From an uncultured Bacteroidales bacterium (GTDB taxonomy: Bacteria > Bacteroidota > Bacteroidia > Bacteroidales > Paludibacteraceae): DNA of 64,000 bases. Positions 16,935-26,858 of the stretch are shown here, piece by piece. Made by a program: the position numbers and the translations under genes. Numbering within the stretch: position 1 is the stretch's first letter; the number at the start of each line of letters is the position of its first letter. The DNA lies in the NCBI GenBank assembly GCA_902785605.1, contig CACZZL010000004.1, positions 1 through 64,000 on the forward strand, in the 5' to 3' direction. Under the pieces are notes generated by a model. The model was not told the DNA's origin and did no database searches. It was given only the letters and a program-made list of their open reading frames with translations.

Positions 16935-19357
16935 TGAAACGACGCTGGCTCATAGCGTTCCTGGTATGCCTTAGTACGATGGCTCGTGCTGAGGCATTTC
17001 CTGTTTTTGGTGTGGACACCGTGAGCAGCGCTTTCTTCCGAGATTGGTACCAGACGACCGACCTTGGGCATTACCTCGATAACAGCAACCCCTATACGGT
17101 CTATGAGACCGAGACGACCGGCGAATGGAACCTCGGTGACCGCAATGTGTTCTCCGTTGCCGGTAACTCGTTCAAGAACACCCGATTCCGGCTCAACGGC
17201 ATGCGTATCGACAGCCGTACCATGCCCGGACACACCATGGTGCATACGCAGATGGACCGCACATCCTTGGCGCTCGACTACCACAACGGGGAACTGATTT
17301 TCCGGGACGACAGTGCCCAGCGGCAGCAGATTCGCCTGACCGGAAACATCGGTAACTTAGGCGGCATCTCGCCCGGTACCCGCCAACTGATCAACCTCTT
17401 CCACTCCTCCGGCGAGGAGCGCACGATGGACAGCCGACCGATGGACATGCGCAACCATATCCTCGGTGCCGGCACACTCGAGGCTACCTTCCGCATCGGC
17501 TCGTACTACCAACACGCGTACGTGACTTACGGACAACGTGCCATCACCGCATTTGACCACACCGGCATCAGCGGAATGAACACATCCGACTACTACACTG
17601 CCCAACTGGATGGCGAGCTGCCGCTCAACCTGCATTATTTCCTGGTGACGCAGGGCCGCTCCGATTATGGTTCGGAGTTTCTCTATAACGCGAACGAGCA
17701 AGCCACCATGCGTGCTTACCAAGCCGGTTTGTATTATGCGCATGGACCCTTGGTGGTCGGTATGAGTTATGAACTGCAGCAGCTCCGGCACAACGAGCTC
17801 TCTTTCTCCCGTAACCTGTTCGATCACGATGGTGAGGCGTTTGACCCGTGGTATGCGGACGGGCGTTTGCACAGCATCAACCTCTCTGTGCAGTACGATC
17901 AACCGCTTTTACCTTGGCTGCGCATCCACGCAGAGGGCTATAACTCCTTGCTTCATTTCCGCCCGACTTCGGACCCATGGTCCAATGCGGTCTATACGCA
18001 GTCTATCTCCGACCCGACACCCACACCCCTCTATACCTATTCGTGGCAATCCTCGCCCTTCACCGGCGGTCTGCTGGAGAACGAAGCGATGGTGATCGCA
18101 GCGCATGACTTCGGCAACGGGCTGCGGCTGTACGGGCATGTGGGGGTGTCCTTGGACGGAATCGTCTTAGGGCATGGCCGTTCGGTGGTCACTCCCAACT
18201 GGCTGGCCAAGGTGGCATTGGATTATCAGCCGGTAGGATGGTTCCGCTTCGGCCTGTCGGTCAGCCATCATCGTATGTCCTATACCTGGGATGAACTGAG
18301 TTACCTGAGCCGCGACTACCTGAACGGTGAGATACGCTATGCGGACAACACGCTCTTGGCGACCACCGGTAGTGCGTACCACACGCCCGATAAGCAGCTG
18401 TGGATGCACCAACCTTCCTACGCCGTACTCGATCTGCCGATCCAATTCACCTTCGGCAAGTCGCATCGCCATGAGTTCGCGCTGCTCAACTCCATCCGCA
18501 AGTACTACAACACCTGGTTCACGGACTATACGGACGGCTTGGATGCCAACATGGTGCAGCAAGGGGATTTCTATTTCCTGCGGGAGGGCGCCAAACAGTA
18601 CACCGTCACCACTCAGCCGCTGGATCTCATGTCCGCGCGCGTGGGCGGGCGTACTCCTTATTATATGTCGAATACGGTGCGTTATACCTACAACGGCCGC
18701 AAATGGTACGTGATGGTCAGTTGGCAGAGTTACCTCATGGCAGGCCTGAGCACCCTCGGGAACGGTCCGCTGCATAATAACATCGGTGTGCTCGCCGAGA
18801 GTTCGGCCAACCCCAATACCTATATGGCATTGAGCGAGGGGTCCAAACCCTATCAGGGTAACTGCCGCTTGAACCAGGATAAATCGTTCATCTTACGTCT
18901 TCAGGTAACCTATAATGCATGTAAGTATTTCTCTATCGGGCTGAATGGTAAGTTCAAGGACGGTCAGGCTTTCTCCACCTTCACCGCCAAGCCACAAACC
19001 ATCAACGGACATGAGCAGATCGCGCTCATACACTCCGATGCCAAAGGTATTAACATGGCGAATAATGCATTCGGAAAACGGGAGGACGCTTTCTTTAATA
19101 TCGAATTGAAAGCAACAGGAAGATGGTGGGTGCGCGAGATCCCGATGTCGCTCGAAGTGCTATGCTACAACATCTATGACTTCGGCACAGCGCTCACCGA
19201 ATACACATTCGATGATTACAATCACCCGACCTATCCTCATTGGACGGTGGAGCGCGGCATAGCGTCCATGAAAGACAGCCGCACTTCAATGAGTCTCTGT
19301 ATTCCCCGCGGTCTGCTCGTCACGCTCCGCGTCGGATTGGAGAAAGATCACAATTAA
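16934..19357 (+). CDS. Outer-membrane beta-barrel protein, TonB-receptor-like
   Basis: An 807-residue protein with signal peptide [19 protein letters not shown]. Most of the sequence is alternating aromatic/polar strands typical of a large outer-membrane barrel (for example GLYYAHGPLVVGMSYELQQL, RVGGRTPYYMSNTVRYTYNG). The early part (GEWNLGDRNVFSVAGNSFKNTRFRLNGMRID-type region) resembles a TonB-dependent receptor plug, but no TonB box was recognised. Substrate unknown. It starts inside the dnaJ stop (ATGA-type overlap). Its last 72 nt overlap the convergent O-antigen ligase gene. Confidence 0.6.
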   Translation: MKRRWLIAFLVCLSTMARAEAFPVFGVDTVSSAFFRDWYQTTDLGHYLDNSNPYTVYETETTGEWNLGDRNVFSVAGNSFKNTRFRLNGMRIDSRTMPGHTMVHTQMDRTSLALDYHNGELIFRDDSAQRQQIRLTGNIGNLGGISPGTRQLINLFHSSGEERTMDSRPMDMRNHILGAGTLEATFRIGSYYQHAYVTYGQRAITAFDHTGISGMNTSDYYTAQLDGELPLNLHYFLVTQGRSDYGSEFLYNANEQATMRAYQAGLYYAHGPLVVGMSYELQQLRHNELSFSRNLFDHDGEAFDPWYADGRLHSINLSVQYDQPLLPWLRIHAEGYNSLLHFRPTSDPWSNAVYTQSISDPTPTPLYTYSWQSSPFTGGLLENEAMVIAAHDFGNGLRLYGHVGVSLDGIVLGHGRSVVTPNWLAKVALDYQPVGWFRFGLSVSHHRMSYTWDELSYLSRDYLNGEIRYADNTLLATTGSAYHTPDKQLWMHQPSYAVLDLPIQFTFGKSHRHEFALLNSIRKYYNTWFTDYTDGLDANMVQQGDFYFLREGAKQYTVTTQPLDLMSARVGGRTPYYMSNTVRYTYNGRKWYVMVSWQSYLMAGLSTLGNGPLHNNIGVLAESSANPNTYMALSEGSKPYQGNCRLNQDKSFILRLQVTYNACKYFSIGLNGKFKDGQAFSTFTAKPQTINGHEQIALIHSDAKGINMANNAFGKREDAFFNIELKATGRWWVREIPMSLEVLCYNIYDFGTALTEYTFDDYNHPTYPHWTVERGIASMKDSRTSMSLCIPRGLLVTLRVGLEKDHN

Positions 19358-20551
19358 TCCGACTGCCCACAGCGCTATGCCGCAAAAGCGGCCGAACATA
19401 CAATCTGTGAACATATTCAGCACGAATAGGGTCGTGAAGAGGATGGCGGTTTGCCGTCCTTTCTTTTGTGCGCAAAGCGGAATAGAGAGCCATGCTAACA
19501 GAAATAGCAATAAACCGCCTATACCGATTTCCATCAGTTCCTCCAGATATTGGTTATGACTATGGTACTGTTTGTATGCATAATGGTCAAACTGCGCATC
19601 GGCATACCGTTCTGCCATATAGTGCTTGCTTTGGCCTGCACCTAACCCGTACGCGAGATAATCTTCAGGATGTTGCAAAGCAGCTCCCCATATATTAAAC
19701 CGGATGTCGTGGTCGTAGCTCATCTGCCGCATCTCGGTGATGTCGCGTAGCTCGAACTGTTGCATGCGAGGATGATACTTGAGCAACCCGATGCCTAACA
19801 GCACACCTATTGCTACTACACCTATCCCATATAACCACCGGTGAGACGCTTTGGGAAGAGCGAACAGAACCAGTATGGATAACAGCACGACTGCGGTGAT
19901 AATGGACTGACGTGAACCGGTTAAAGGAATGGCGGACAGCATGATAGCTGCCGTAGGAAGGAGAACTTTTAACTGTTTTCGGTAGAGATAGAACGCACTG
20001 ACTACACCTGCCAACTCCACGCTGCATAGGAACAGACGATGCTTGAAATGGGAGATATTTTCGGACAAATAAGACCACCAAGTCGGCTGATCTTTCCATT
20101 CTTCTTCCAAGGGGATATAGGACAGCCATTCAGGATGATGGTAGAGACATATCATCCAGCAGAGGTATAGCGGTACTGCGGCTACACAACTGAAAACGAG
20201 TACTTTCCCTATCTGTCGTGTCTTGTAATGTTCGTTCAGACCCCATATACTTACCGGCACGAGTAGCGCGAACGTCATGTATCGCTCCATCTGCCATGAC
20301 CATGCATTGAGGTCGGCAGACCATAGACCGGACACGGCTTTCCAGACATACCATGCTCCGAAAAGGAGGAAGGGAATGCTCCTTTTGGATAAGCGATTCG
20401 GTTTGTTGAGCCAACGGCCTTCTAAGAACCAAGTGATGATCCAGAGTACACACGCATAGCGCAGCACCAGTTGCGGGAATGGCAACAGCGCTACTACAAC
20501 CAGAAACAGGGTGTAGTTCACTCGTCCTATGATGTCTCTATACTTGTTCAT
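19286..20551 (-). CDS. O-antigen ligase/polymerase family membrane protein
   Basis: A 421-residue inner-membrane protein with about ten hydrophobic segments. A large periplasmic loop near residues 285-335 contains YGLGAGQSKHYM and the motif HSHNQYLEELMEIGIGGLL, characteristic of the Wzy/WaaL (Wzy_C) family that joins O-antigen or similar glycans to lipid A-core. It is the last gene of a long minus-strand envelope operon and overlaps the upstream glycosyltransferase-kinase gene by 14 nt. Its 3' end overlaps the convergent barrel gene by 72 nt. Confidence 0.85.
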   Translation of the reverse strand: MNKYRDIIGRVNYTLFLVVVALLPFPQLVLRYACVLWIITWFLEGRWLNKPNRLSKRSIPFLLFGAWYVWKAVSGLWSADLNAWSWQMERYMTFALLVPVSIWGLNEHYKTRQIGKVLVFSCVAAVPLYLCWMICLYHHPEWLSYIPLEEEWKDQPTWWSYLSENISHFKHRLFLCSVELAGVVSAFYLYRKQLKVLLPTAAIMLSAIPLTGSRQSIITAVVLLSILVLFALPKASHRWLYGIGVVAIGVLLGIGLLKYHPRMQQFELRDITEMRQMSYDHDIRFNIWGAALQHPEDYLAYGLGAGQSKHYMAERYADAQFDHYAYKQYHSHNQYLEELMEIGIGGLLLFLLAWLSIPLCAQKKGRQTAILFTTLFVLNMFTDCMFGRFCGIALWAVGLIVIFLQSDAERDEQTAGNTETH

Positions 20552-21845
20552 AACCTTCCTGTAAATAGTTTAATCCTTCTTTCCCGATTCGCGCCAACCG
20601 TGTAAAGGGCTTGTAACCCATCGGTTTGTGCCGGCGGATACGGTTCAAATCAATCACTTCTATCTTACTGCCGTCCTCGTTAAACAGGATATTTCCCTGC
20701 GAATAGTCGCGATGCCATATGCCGCGTCGGTGCAGTTCCGCGGTAAATCGTCCGATAGCCAATAATAGCTGTGAGCGGTGCGGGAAATCCGGGTTGTCAA
20801 TCAGTTCCTTGAAGGTATGTGTGCACTCGGATTGCCGACAAGCATACCAACTCTCCCGCAGGATCCCGCATACCCGCACTTCCCGATAGGCAATAGGCGC
20901 AGGTGTCAAAGTCCCTAACCGTTGTGCGTTCTCATAGCTACGCCGTGCTTTGCTCTTGCCGAAAAGGCCGTACCATAAGCCGCGTAGTATATTCGGTGTT
21001 CGGAACTGCTTCACCACCACGCCTTCTGTCAATCGCAGTATATTCCGTCGTGCGTCAATGATTTCCCCTTCCGTCCAGCGGTCAAAATCACCCACTTGTG
21101 TCACGGAGCGGAACCGGTTCAGGAACTTACTCCACGACCGATGGTAATGCAGCGGACCGCCTAAGTACCGCTCCATATAGGCGGTGTGGAGCCGGTTCAT
21201 CGCATCCACGATAGCGCGTTTCTGTTTCTTGGCCGTGTGACGGCGTGAACCGGGAAGAACGCGGTAGTATAAACCTGTTTCGTTCAACCGCACATATCGG
21301 CCGCCTAACTCAAACAGACTAATCCAGAAACTCCAATCTTCCCGATAGATCTCTTCGGTACAGAACCCGCCGACGATGAACCAATCTTGCTTGCGGAACA
21401 GACTGCTGATGTGAATCATGTTCTTCCGGGCTAACAATTCATAGGAGAATGCCGGCAGTTTCCATTCGCCGCTCTTGGCTCCGAAAAACTCCGCACGACA
21501 GCCTATCACGCGCACATCGTCCGCTATCTGTTCCACCGCATGTTCGATATAGGTCGGACTGATCTTATCATCGGCATCCACGGGTAAAATCCATTCGCCT
21601 TGCGCTTCACGGATCGCGTGATTGCGTGCGGCACTGACCCCCGCATTGGAATGATGCAGCACGCGCACTTCCGCATGATGTGCCGCAAAACGTTGCGCTA
21701 CCCGCAGACTCTCATCCGTAGAGCCGTCATCGACAACCACCACTTCGATGGGGCGATAGGTCGATGCTACAATGCTCTCTAACGCTTCCTCAATATACGG
21801 GGCAGCGTTATACAAGGGAACTATGACGGATACTAACGGTTTCAT
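20538..21845 (-). CDS. Glycosyltransferase family 2 fused to a WaaP/Kdo-kinase-like domain
   Basis: A 435-residue two-domain protein. Residues 1 to about 225 are a GT-A family 2 glycosyltransferase with VVDDGST (38-43), metal-binding DAD (90-92) and a YRED segment (168-171) where the catalytic acid is expected. Residues about 260-435 look like a lipopolysaccharide kinase of the protein-kinase fold: VVVKQF with candidate ATP lysine K279, catalytic loop HRDYSQGN (378-385) and IDLNR (398-402) in place of the metal-binding DFG. The protein could add a core sugar and phosphorylate it. It overlaps the GT2 gene upstream by 4 nt. Confidence 0.85.
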   Translation of the reverse strand: MKPLVSVIVPLYNAAPYIEEALESIVASTYRPIEVVVVDDGSTDESLRVAQRFAAHHAEVRVLHHSNAGVSAARNHAIREAQGEWILPVDADDKISPTYIEHAVEQIADDVRVIGCRAEFFGAKSGEWKLPAFSYELLARKNMIHISSLFRKQDWFIVGGFCTEEIYREDWSFWISLFELGGRYVRLNETGLYYRVLPGSRRHTAKKQKRAIVDAMNRLHTAYMERYLGGPLHYHRSWSKFLNRFRSVTQVGDFDRWTEGEIIDARRNILRLTEGVVVKQFRTPNILRGLWYGLFGKSKARRSYENAQRLGTLTPAPIAYREVRVCGILRESWYACRQSECTHTFKELIDNPDFPHRSQLLLAIGRFTAELHRRGIWHRDYSQGNILFNEDGSKIEVIDLNRIRRHKPMGYKPFTRLARIGKEGLNYLQEGYEQV

Positions 21846-22549
21846 ATCTTATCGCGACCTTGGGTCAGTTTGCGCCAATAATAGAGCAGCGGGTTTGTAT
21901 ATTTGAGCCGCTTCCACGGACGACTCGAATGCGGTTGGTGTAGTACGGAATTCGTGATCTGCAAGATATTGACGAACCCCATTTGTCGTGCTTGATGACT
22001 GATAAACACATCGTACCAGTTCTTCTCCGGATCGAGTTGCGCGAAGTCATATGCCTGCAAAAAGGCCTTGGTCAATAGTGTGCAGCAGAAAGAGAGCCGT
22101 TTCTTACATTCCCCGTCTTGCGTCCACCCTTTTGCGTATTCGTAGGGAAAATTAACCTGTCCCTGCTCGTCTACTGTCACGGCTGCCACCATACCGACTT
22201 TCGACTTTCGACTAGCCACCATCATCTTATCTATCGTTCCCGGTCGTACGGTCACATCGCTCTCTACGATGACCAGATCTTGTCCGTTCTGAAGAGCTTT
22301 GCGTTGAGCGTCAATCAGTACCCAGCGGTAGTTGGGGGACGGGTGATCGATGTGCGCACTGATATGCACGACCTCAATGCCTAACTCGCTCTGTAACGCA
22401 TCTAACCGTGCGGCATTCTCAGCTGTGGAGTGATCGTCATAGACGCACAGCGTATAACCGCTCTCTGTGATCGCGCGGATCGCTTGCTCTGCCGTCTCCA
22501 ACGAATCTTTCACCGGCATGATGATATGTACCATTTGGTCCTTTACCAT
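21842..22549 (-). CDS. Glycosyltransferase family 2 protein
   Basis: A 235-residue cytosolic GT-A fold enzyme. It has an HIIMPVKD start, CVYDDHST (nucleotide-sugar site) near residue 36 and IVESDVTV near 94 as the DxD-like metal site. The C-terminal basic stretch RPWKRLKYTNPLLYYWRKL could contact the membrane. The sugar donor is not identifiable. SRKSKVG at about residues 113-119 is encoded by three cgacttt-like repeats (22195-22213). It overlaps the Wzi gene by 7 nt and the GT2-kinase gene by 4 nt. Confidence 0.8.
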   Translation of the reverse strand: MVKDQMVHIIMPVKDSLETAEQAIRAITESGYTLCVYDDHSTAENAARLDALQSELGIEVVHISAHIDHPSPNYRWVLIDAQRKALQNGQDLVIVESDVTVRPGTIDKMMVASRKSKVGMVAAVTVDEQGQVNFPYEYAKGWTQDGECKKRLSFCCTLLTKAFLQAYDFAQLDPEKNWYDVFISHQARQMGFVNILQITNSVLHQPHSSRPWKRLKYTNPLLYYWRKLTQGRDKI

Positions 22550-23994
22550 GTACCCATTATTCCTTTCTTTGTAATAACAATCTGTCCTCCGAAACTGTTA
22601 CCGAACTGCGTACCGATGTCGGCTCCTAAGCGCAGTCCAAAGTCCATTCCCCATGCTTGCGGTACGTGTTTGTACACTTCCAACAGCAGCGCGGTGTTTG
22701 TGCTGAGTAGCGCACGGCTGGTGTTGTCATTGCCGTAATTGCGGGCATACGAAGCCTTGATGCGGTATCGGAATCCGTAGATGTCGCCTCGCACACCGAT
22801 GTGGTGTACGCGTACGCGGCTGTTGAGCGTGTGAACGGTGCCATCCGTATTGTACAGCGGCGAAGTGATGTAGGGCGTGCCCATGGAGCGGTAGAAATAG
22901 TTCCATCCGTTTTTAAACACGCTGTTTTGGTAGTAACAGTCATTACCGGCATAGCATAAACCGTCTCGGTCATGCCACGGACCACTCTGATCCGTCGTAT
23001 TGAGAAACTCGTACGTCACTCCTTGGATGAACGGCCAACGGGTCTGTTTCATGCATACTCCCCATAACCCGTCCGCGAGGTTCTTGCCCATCCCGATGAA
23101 AGCGAAGTTGTCTTCAAAGAAATTCTGCCAATACGCACTCACCTCCCATCCTTGTCCCTTGCCGGTGAGCATGAGTTGCTGACTACCCACATGGTTGCCT
23201 TGCGCGTTCTGTTGGTCGTTATACATGACCCCTCCGCTGTGTGCGGTCAACACATTGATAAAATCATGCCATCCGCTGCCAATATCACCATAGACAGGAC
23301 TGATACCTCCCCATTCGGCAGCATGATGGAACTCGTAACTGATATTCACCGGTAACTTACCACCAAAGCGCACGGCTGCGAACTTATGATGTACATAACT
23401 GCCGCGCATATAGATGTTATCCGCCATCCACGCATGCGTAAAACCGCCTTTCAATTCGAAATAACCGTAACAACCGGGGAAAGGTACGTACTTGTCAATG
23501 CCGATCGTGATATGCGGCAGGGGTTGCGCATTGCCCGAGAAAATGAGTGAACCCATACCAAGCAAGCTGTCCTGCGTCTCATAGATCATCGGCTTGATGC
23601 CTGCCGTGATATCAAAGATATACAGCCTTACATGCGCGTAGAGTTGATTGAAATAGCCGGTTCCGGTTTTCGGGTACTCCACGCGTCCTGTCAGTTGCAC
23701 ACCGAAGTCGTAGTCCCACCATCGTTCGGGATGTACTGCTTCCTTATAGATACCGGCTGTGAGGTTTCCGGAGAACGGACTGCTGCTCACATCGCCGTTG
23801 GTGTTGCTCGTGAGTAAGAACGGGGCATACGGACCACTCGAAGCGAGTGCACTGACCCCGGCCATCCAGCGCAAGGTGTCCTCTCCTGCGCACACATTGT
23901 CCCGGAGGCCCGTCGGCCACCAGTCCCAACTCAACTCGCGGGCACTCATACTCGCGCTGAGTAGCAGCACTATGAATAGGATCTTACTCTTCAA
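22543..23994 (-). CDS. Wzi-family capsule assembly outer-membrane protein
   Basis: A 483-residue protein with signal peptide MKSKILFIVLLLSASMSA and beta-barrel strand patterns throughout. The central segment GCYGYFELKGGFTHAWMADN followed by SYVHHKFAAVRFGGKLPVNISYEFHHAAEWGG is the conserved core of Bacteroidota Wzi proteins, which help attach capsule to the surface. Surrounding LPS and glycan genes support the role. It overlaps the neighbours by 7 and 11 nt. Confidence 0.85.
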   Translation of the reverse strand: MKSKILFIVLLLSASMSARELSWDWWPTGLRDNVCAGEDTLRWMAGVSALASSGPYAPFLLTSNTNGDVSSSPFSGNLTAGIYKEAVHPERWWDYDFGVQLTGRVEYPKTGTGYFNQLYAHVRLYIFDITAGIKPMIYETQDSLLGMGSLIFSGNAQPLPHITIGIDKYVPFPGCYGYFELKGGFTHAWMADNIYMRGSYVHHKFAAVRFGGKLPVNISYEFHHAAEWGGISPVYGDIGSGWHDFINVLTAHSGGVMYNDQQNAQGNHVGSQQLMLTGKGQGWEVSAYWQNFFEDNFAFIGMGKNLADGLWGVCMKQTRWPFIQGVTYEFLNTTDQSGPWHDRDGLCYAGNDCYYQNSVFKNGWNYFYRSMGTPYITSPLYNTDGTVHTLNSRVRVHHIGVRGDIYGFRYRIKASYARNYGNDNTSRALLSTNTALLLEVYKHVPQAWGMDFGLRLGADIGTQFGNSFGGQIVITKKGIMGTW

Positions 23995-24961
23995 ACCAAT
24001 ATAACTTATCTGTTATTTCCCATTCTTCTGTTTCGCCTAACCCTATATACACCCGTTTGCCGACAGCAAAGCACACATGGTTAAACAAGCCTTCCGGCAG
24101 GATGGCTACATAATGCCAAGTGTCCGTCTGCGGATCATATCGCCGAATATCGCGCAGCACTTCTCCGGTGGTATTGGCTCCTCCATAGTGGAGTCCGCCG
24201 CATAGATAAATAGCATCCTTCGTGGCAGTTGATTTCGCCAAGGTGCGCGTTCGTCCGGGCACAGCCGCACGACGTTCCCATGATGTGCCATCCACCAACT
24301 CGGCCCACCAGTCCAGACTGTTGCCGTAATAACCCGTGCCCATGAAATGCCGACCCTGGCACGTGCAACCTGTACCTCCGAACGAGCGGGTGGGGTAACC
24401 GTGGAAAGAGACATTCACATCAATGGAATCCCATCGGTTGGTGGCAATATCGTAGCGGAACATGTCGCGGCGGTAGTTCCAGCAGAAACCGTATCCGACA
24501 TATAGTTCGCCTTGCCCGACGAACGAGGTGGCGCAGTCGGTGTAGAAATTGGGATAGTCCGCCAACTGTGTCCATTGTTGCGTAGCCGGTTCGTAGGACC
24601 ACCAATCCCGCAGATACGAGGTGTCTTTGCTATACCGTCCCAGAAAACCCAAACCGAGATAGACCGTTCCTTCATGTACACAAGCGGTCGCATTAACGCG
24701 CGGCGTGAGAGGAGTAGCACCTAAGTTCTCCCATGTGTCCGTCTCCGGGATGTAACACCAGAGATCATTGAGAGATGTTCCGGCACTGTCTCTACCGGCG
24801 AAGACATATGCCTTGTCTCCTACCACAAAACCGGTAGCACTGGCTCGCGGGGAAGGCATCGCAGCACAGGTATGCAGCGTCACTTCCACTTCGGGCCTCT
24901 CGCTACAGGCCACAAGCGACACCGCCATCAAAAATACTATGTACCATTTACTGTTTACCAT
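23984..24961 (-). CDS. Kelch-repeat surface lipoprotein
   Basis: A 325-residue lipoprotein: signal [19 protein letters not shown] with lipobox LVAC, then about six beta-propeller blades with motifs such as AYVFAGRD...LNDLWCYIPETDTWENLG and IYLCGGLHYGG...IRRYDPQTDTW. Kelch propellers usually bind partners rather than catalyse. Its neighbours are the LtaS-like phosphotransferase and Wzi. The start codon lies within a heptamer array and overlaps the upstream gene by 14 nt. Confidence 0.85.
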   Translation of the reverse strand: MVNSKWYIVFLMAVSLVACSERPEVEVTLHTCAAMPSPRASATGFVVGDKAYVFAGRDSAGTSLNDLWCYIPETDTWENLGATPLTPRVNATACVHEGTVYLGLGFLGRYSKDTSYLRDWWSYEPATQQWTQLADYPNFYTDCATSFVGQGELYVGYGFCWNYRRDMFRYDIATNRWDSIDVNVSFHGYPTRSFGGTGCTCQGRHFMGTGYYGNSLDWWAELVDGTSWERRAAVPGRTRTLAKSTATKDAIYLCGGLHYGGANTTGEVLRDIRRYDPQTDTWHYVAILPEGLFNHVCFAVGKRVYIGLGETEEWEITDKLYWFEE

Positions 24962-24970
24962 TTATTACTA
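24936..24970. repeat. Five-unit heptamer array at the LtaS-like/Kelch junction
   Basis: Units actatgt, accattt, actgttt, accattt, attacta in 7-bp phase. The array contains both the stop of the upstream gene and the ATG of the Kelch gene, so it encodes C-terminal and N-terminal residues in two frames. Confidence 0.8.
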
Positions 24971-26858
24971 ACTCATCTTTCACTATTCGGTGAATATATT
25001 GCTGGATATAGGCTTTCAAATAGTCCACCATCGGGGCAATGCGTTCAGGTCCAATCGTATGGACAATGTTTGTATGCAGGCACGGGTCCTCGCGGTAGTC
25101 GTACACCGCTACCACCTGTTCACCATCGAATTGCACCAGCAGGCTGTCCGAGAAAATCTGGAACAGCGGTGCGTTGTAACACACGGCATATGAATGGTCC
25201 TTGATGGTCGTCAGCGCGTCTTCGCCGAATGCCACAAAAGGTTCATCATAGTCCACATACATCAGCACAGACGGCATGATATCCGTTTGGCTGACCACTT
25301 CCTCTCGAACCCCGTGTAGATACGGGCTGTTGGGGTGGTAGAACGCAATCGGCACTTCGTACAAGCCTTTCGCGTTCGTGTACTCGGGGGTCTCTAACTC
25401 ATTCGTATGGTCCGCCGTGATGACAAACAGCGTGTGTTCGTACCACGGTTGTCGGCGGACGGTCTCGAAGAACCGTCGCAGCGCGTGATCCGTGTACCCG
25501 ATGGTCTGATGAATAGGCAGTGTCCCTTTCGGGAACGAGTCCTGGTACTGCTTGGGCACCTTGAACGGATGATGGCTCGAAGCGGTGAACACCGCTGTCA
25601 TAAACGGTTCTTGCATCGAGTTCATCGTTTCCGCATAGTACTGCAGGAACGGCTCGTCCCAGATGGCCCATGTGCCGTCAAAATCGTCACGGTTGCCGTA
25701 TTCGTCCATGCCGTAATACGCATCAAAGCCCGCACTCCGGGCATAGGCTTGAAAACCCATACTGCCGTTTGGCGCACCGTGGAAGAACGCCGTGCTGTAC
25801 CCTTTGCGTTTGAGACAGTCTGCGATTGACGAGACGTGATTGGTTGAATAGGGGGTGACGATATACGGTTCAATCAAACTCGGTATAGACGACAGAATAG
25901 ACGGCATGGCATCAATGCTCTTGCGTCCCGATGCAAAGCTGTGCTCAAAAGTGAGCGATTGGTGCATCAGACTGTCCAGGAACGGTGCATAGGTTGGGAT
26001 ATACTCTGTACTGAACGACTCCAGGATGATTACTACGATATTGTCCGTCGGCCCGCTGTAATAACCATACGCCCAAGGTATATGTTCGGGGTTCATGTGT
26101 CGCGGCAGTTCCTCTTGCGAGAAATACTGCGGCTCTACATAGCGTGTGTTCTCCAGCGATTTCATCAGCGAGAACGGGGTGTTCAGTACCAACGCCGTCT
26201 CCCGCGGGTCGTTGACATACTGCATCGCATTGCTGATGGTGATAGGACGTGTGTAGCGCCCGAAACCGCCGCGGATACCAATGACACCCATATAGACCGT
26301 CACAACCAATATCAAACACTCCCGTACATAGTACGTCCACGGCATCTTCTCTTCAATCACAAAGCTCTTGCGTGCGACCCAATAGAGGATGACCAGCACG
26401 GCCAGGGCCGTTAAGGTCACGTACCAGTACTGAATCAAGCCTTGCCCCGCAATGCGCAGCAGGTTGTCTTCGTTCACGAATTCGGAAAAGAACGTACAAG
26501 TCGTTCTGCGATCGGTGAAACGAATGTAAACGATGTCGATTGCATTGACAAGGAGTCCGATAGCATTCGGAATCCAAAAGAGCCAGAACAAGGTCTTCTG
26601 AAAAGCGGCGTTTTGCCGCCAGCGTGCAGGGAAGGGGAGTAGGATGCCTATCAGATACAGGGAACTGAGGTACAGCACGGCGGTTAAGTCAAATCGGATA
26701 CCGCCTGCCATCATCTCCAATAGATGGGCACCGCTCACGTTCGGAAACATGGACCCGTTCACCGCGTAGCAAAAAAGGCGCATACCACTATATAGCGCCA
26801 TGACCAGCAGTATATTACAAACTGCTACGCTCCACGGATGTCTCCAAAGTCCTTTCAC
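24948..26858 (-). CDS. LtaS-like sulfatase-fold phosphoglycerol/phosphoethanolamine transferase
   Basis: A 636-residue inner-membrane protein. Five N-terminal membrane helices (residues 1 to about 200) precede an extracytoplasmic alkaline-phosphatase/sulfatase domain. Visible metal and nucleophile motifs are [10 protein letters not shown] near 280, [14 protein letters not shown] with a candidate Ser nucleophile near 317, and TADHTN (Asp-His) near 487. LtaS-like enzymes move glycerol-phosphate or phosphoethanolamine onto lipids or glycans. Within an LPS gene run a glycan-decorating role is likely, but this is inferred. Confidence 0.85.
   Translation of the reverse strand: MKGLWRHPWSVAVCNILLVMALYSGMRLFCYAVNGSMFPNVSGAHLLEMMAGGIRFDLTAVLYLSSLYLIGILLPFPARWRQNAAFQKTLFWLFWIPNAIGLLVNAIDIVYIRFTDRRTTCTFFSEFVNEDNLLRIAGQGLIQYWYVTLTALAVLVILYWVARKSFVIEEKMPWTYYVRECLILVVTVYMGVIGIRGGFGRYTRPITISNAMQYVNDPRETALVLNTPFSLMKSLENTRYVEPQYFSQEELPRHMNPEHIPWAYGYYSGPTDNIVVIILESFSTEYIPTYAPFLDSLMHQSLTFEHSFASGRKSIDAMPSILSSIPSLIEPYIVTPYSTNHVSSIADCLKRKGYSTAFFHGAPNGSMGFQAYARSAGFDAYYGMDEYGNRDDFDGTWAIWDEPFLQYYAETMNSMQEPFMTAVFTASSHHPFKVPKQYQDSFPKGTLPIHQTIGYTDHALRRFFETVRRQPWYEHTLFVITADHTNELETPEYTNAKGLYEVPIAFYHPNSPYLHGVREEVVSQTDIMPSVLMYVDYDEPFVAFGEDALTTIKDHSYAVCYNAPLFQIFSDSLLVQFDGEQVVAVYDYREDPCLHTNIVHTIGPERIAPMVDYLKAYIQQYIHRIVKDELVINGKQ

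Noticed and set aside
22535-22569. A further heptamer array at the GT2/Wzi junction
   Set aside because: Accatt-like pieces are present, but their spacing is 8 and 14 bp and the match is too weak to list as a feature.
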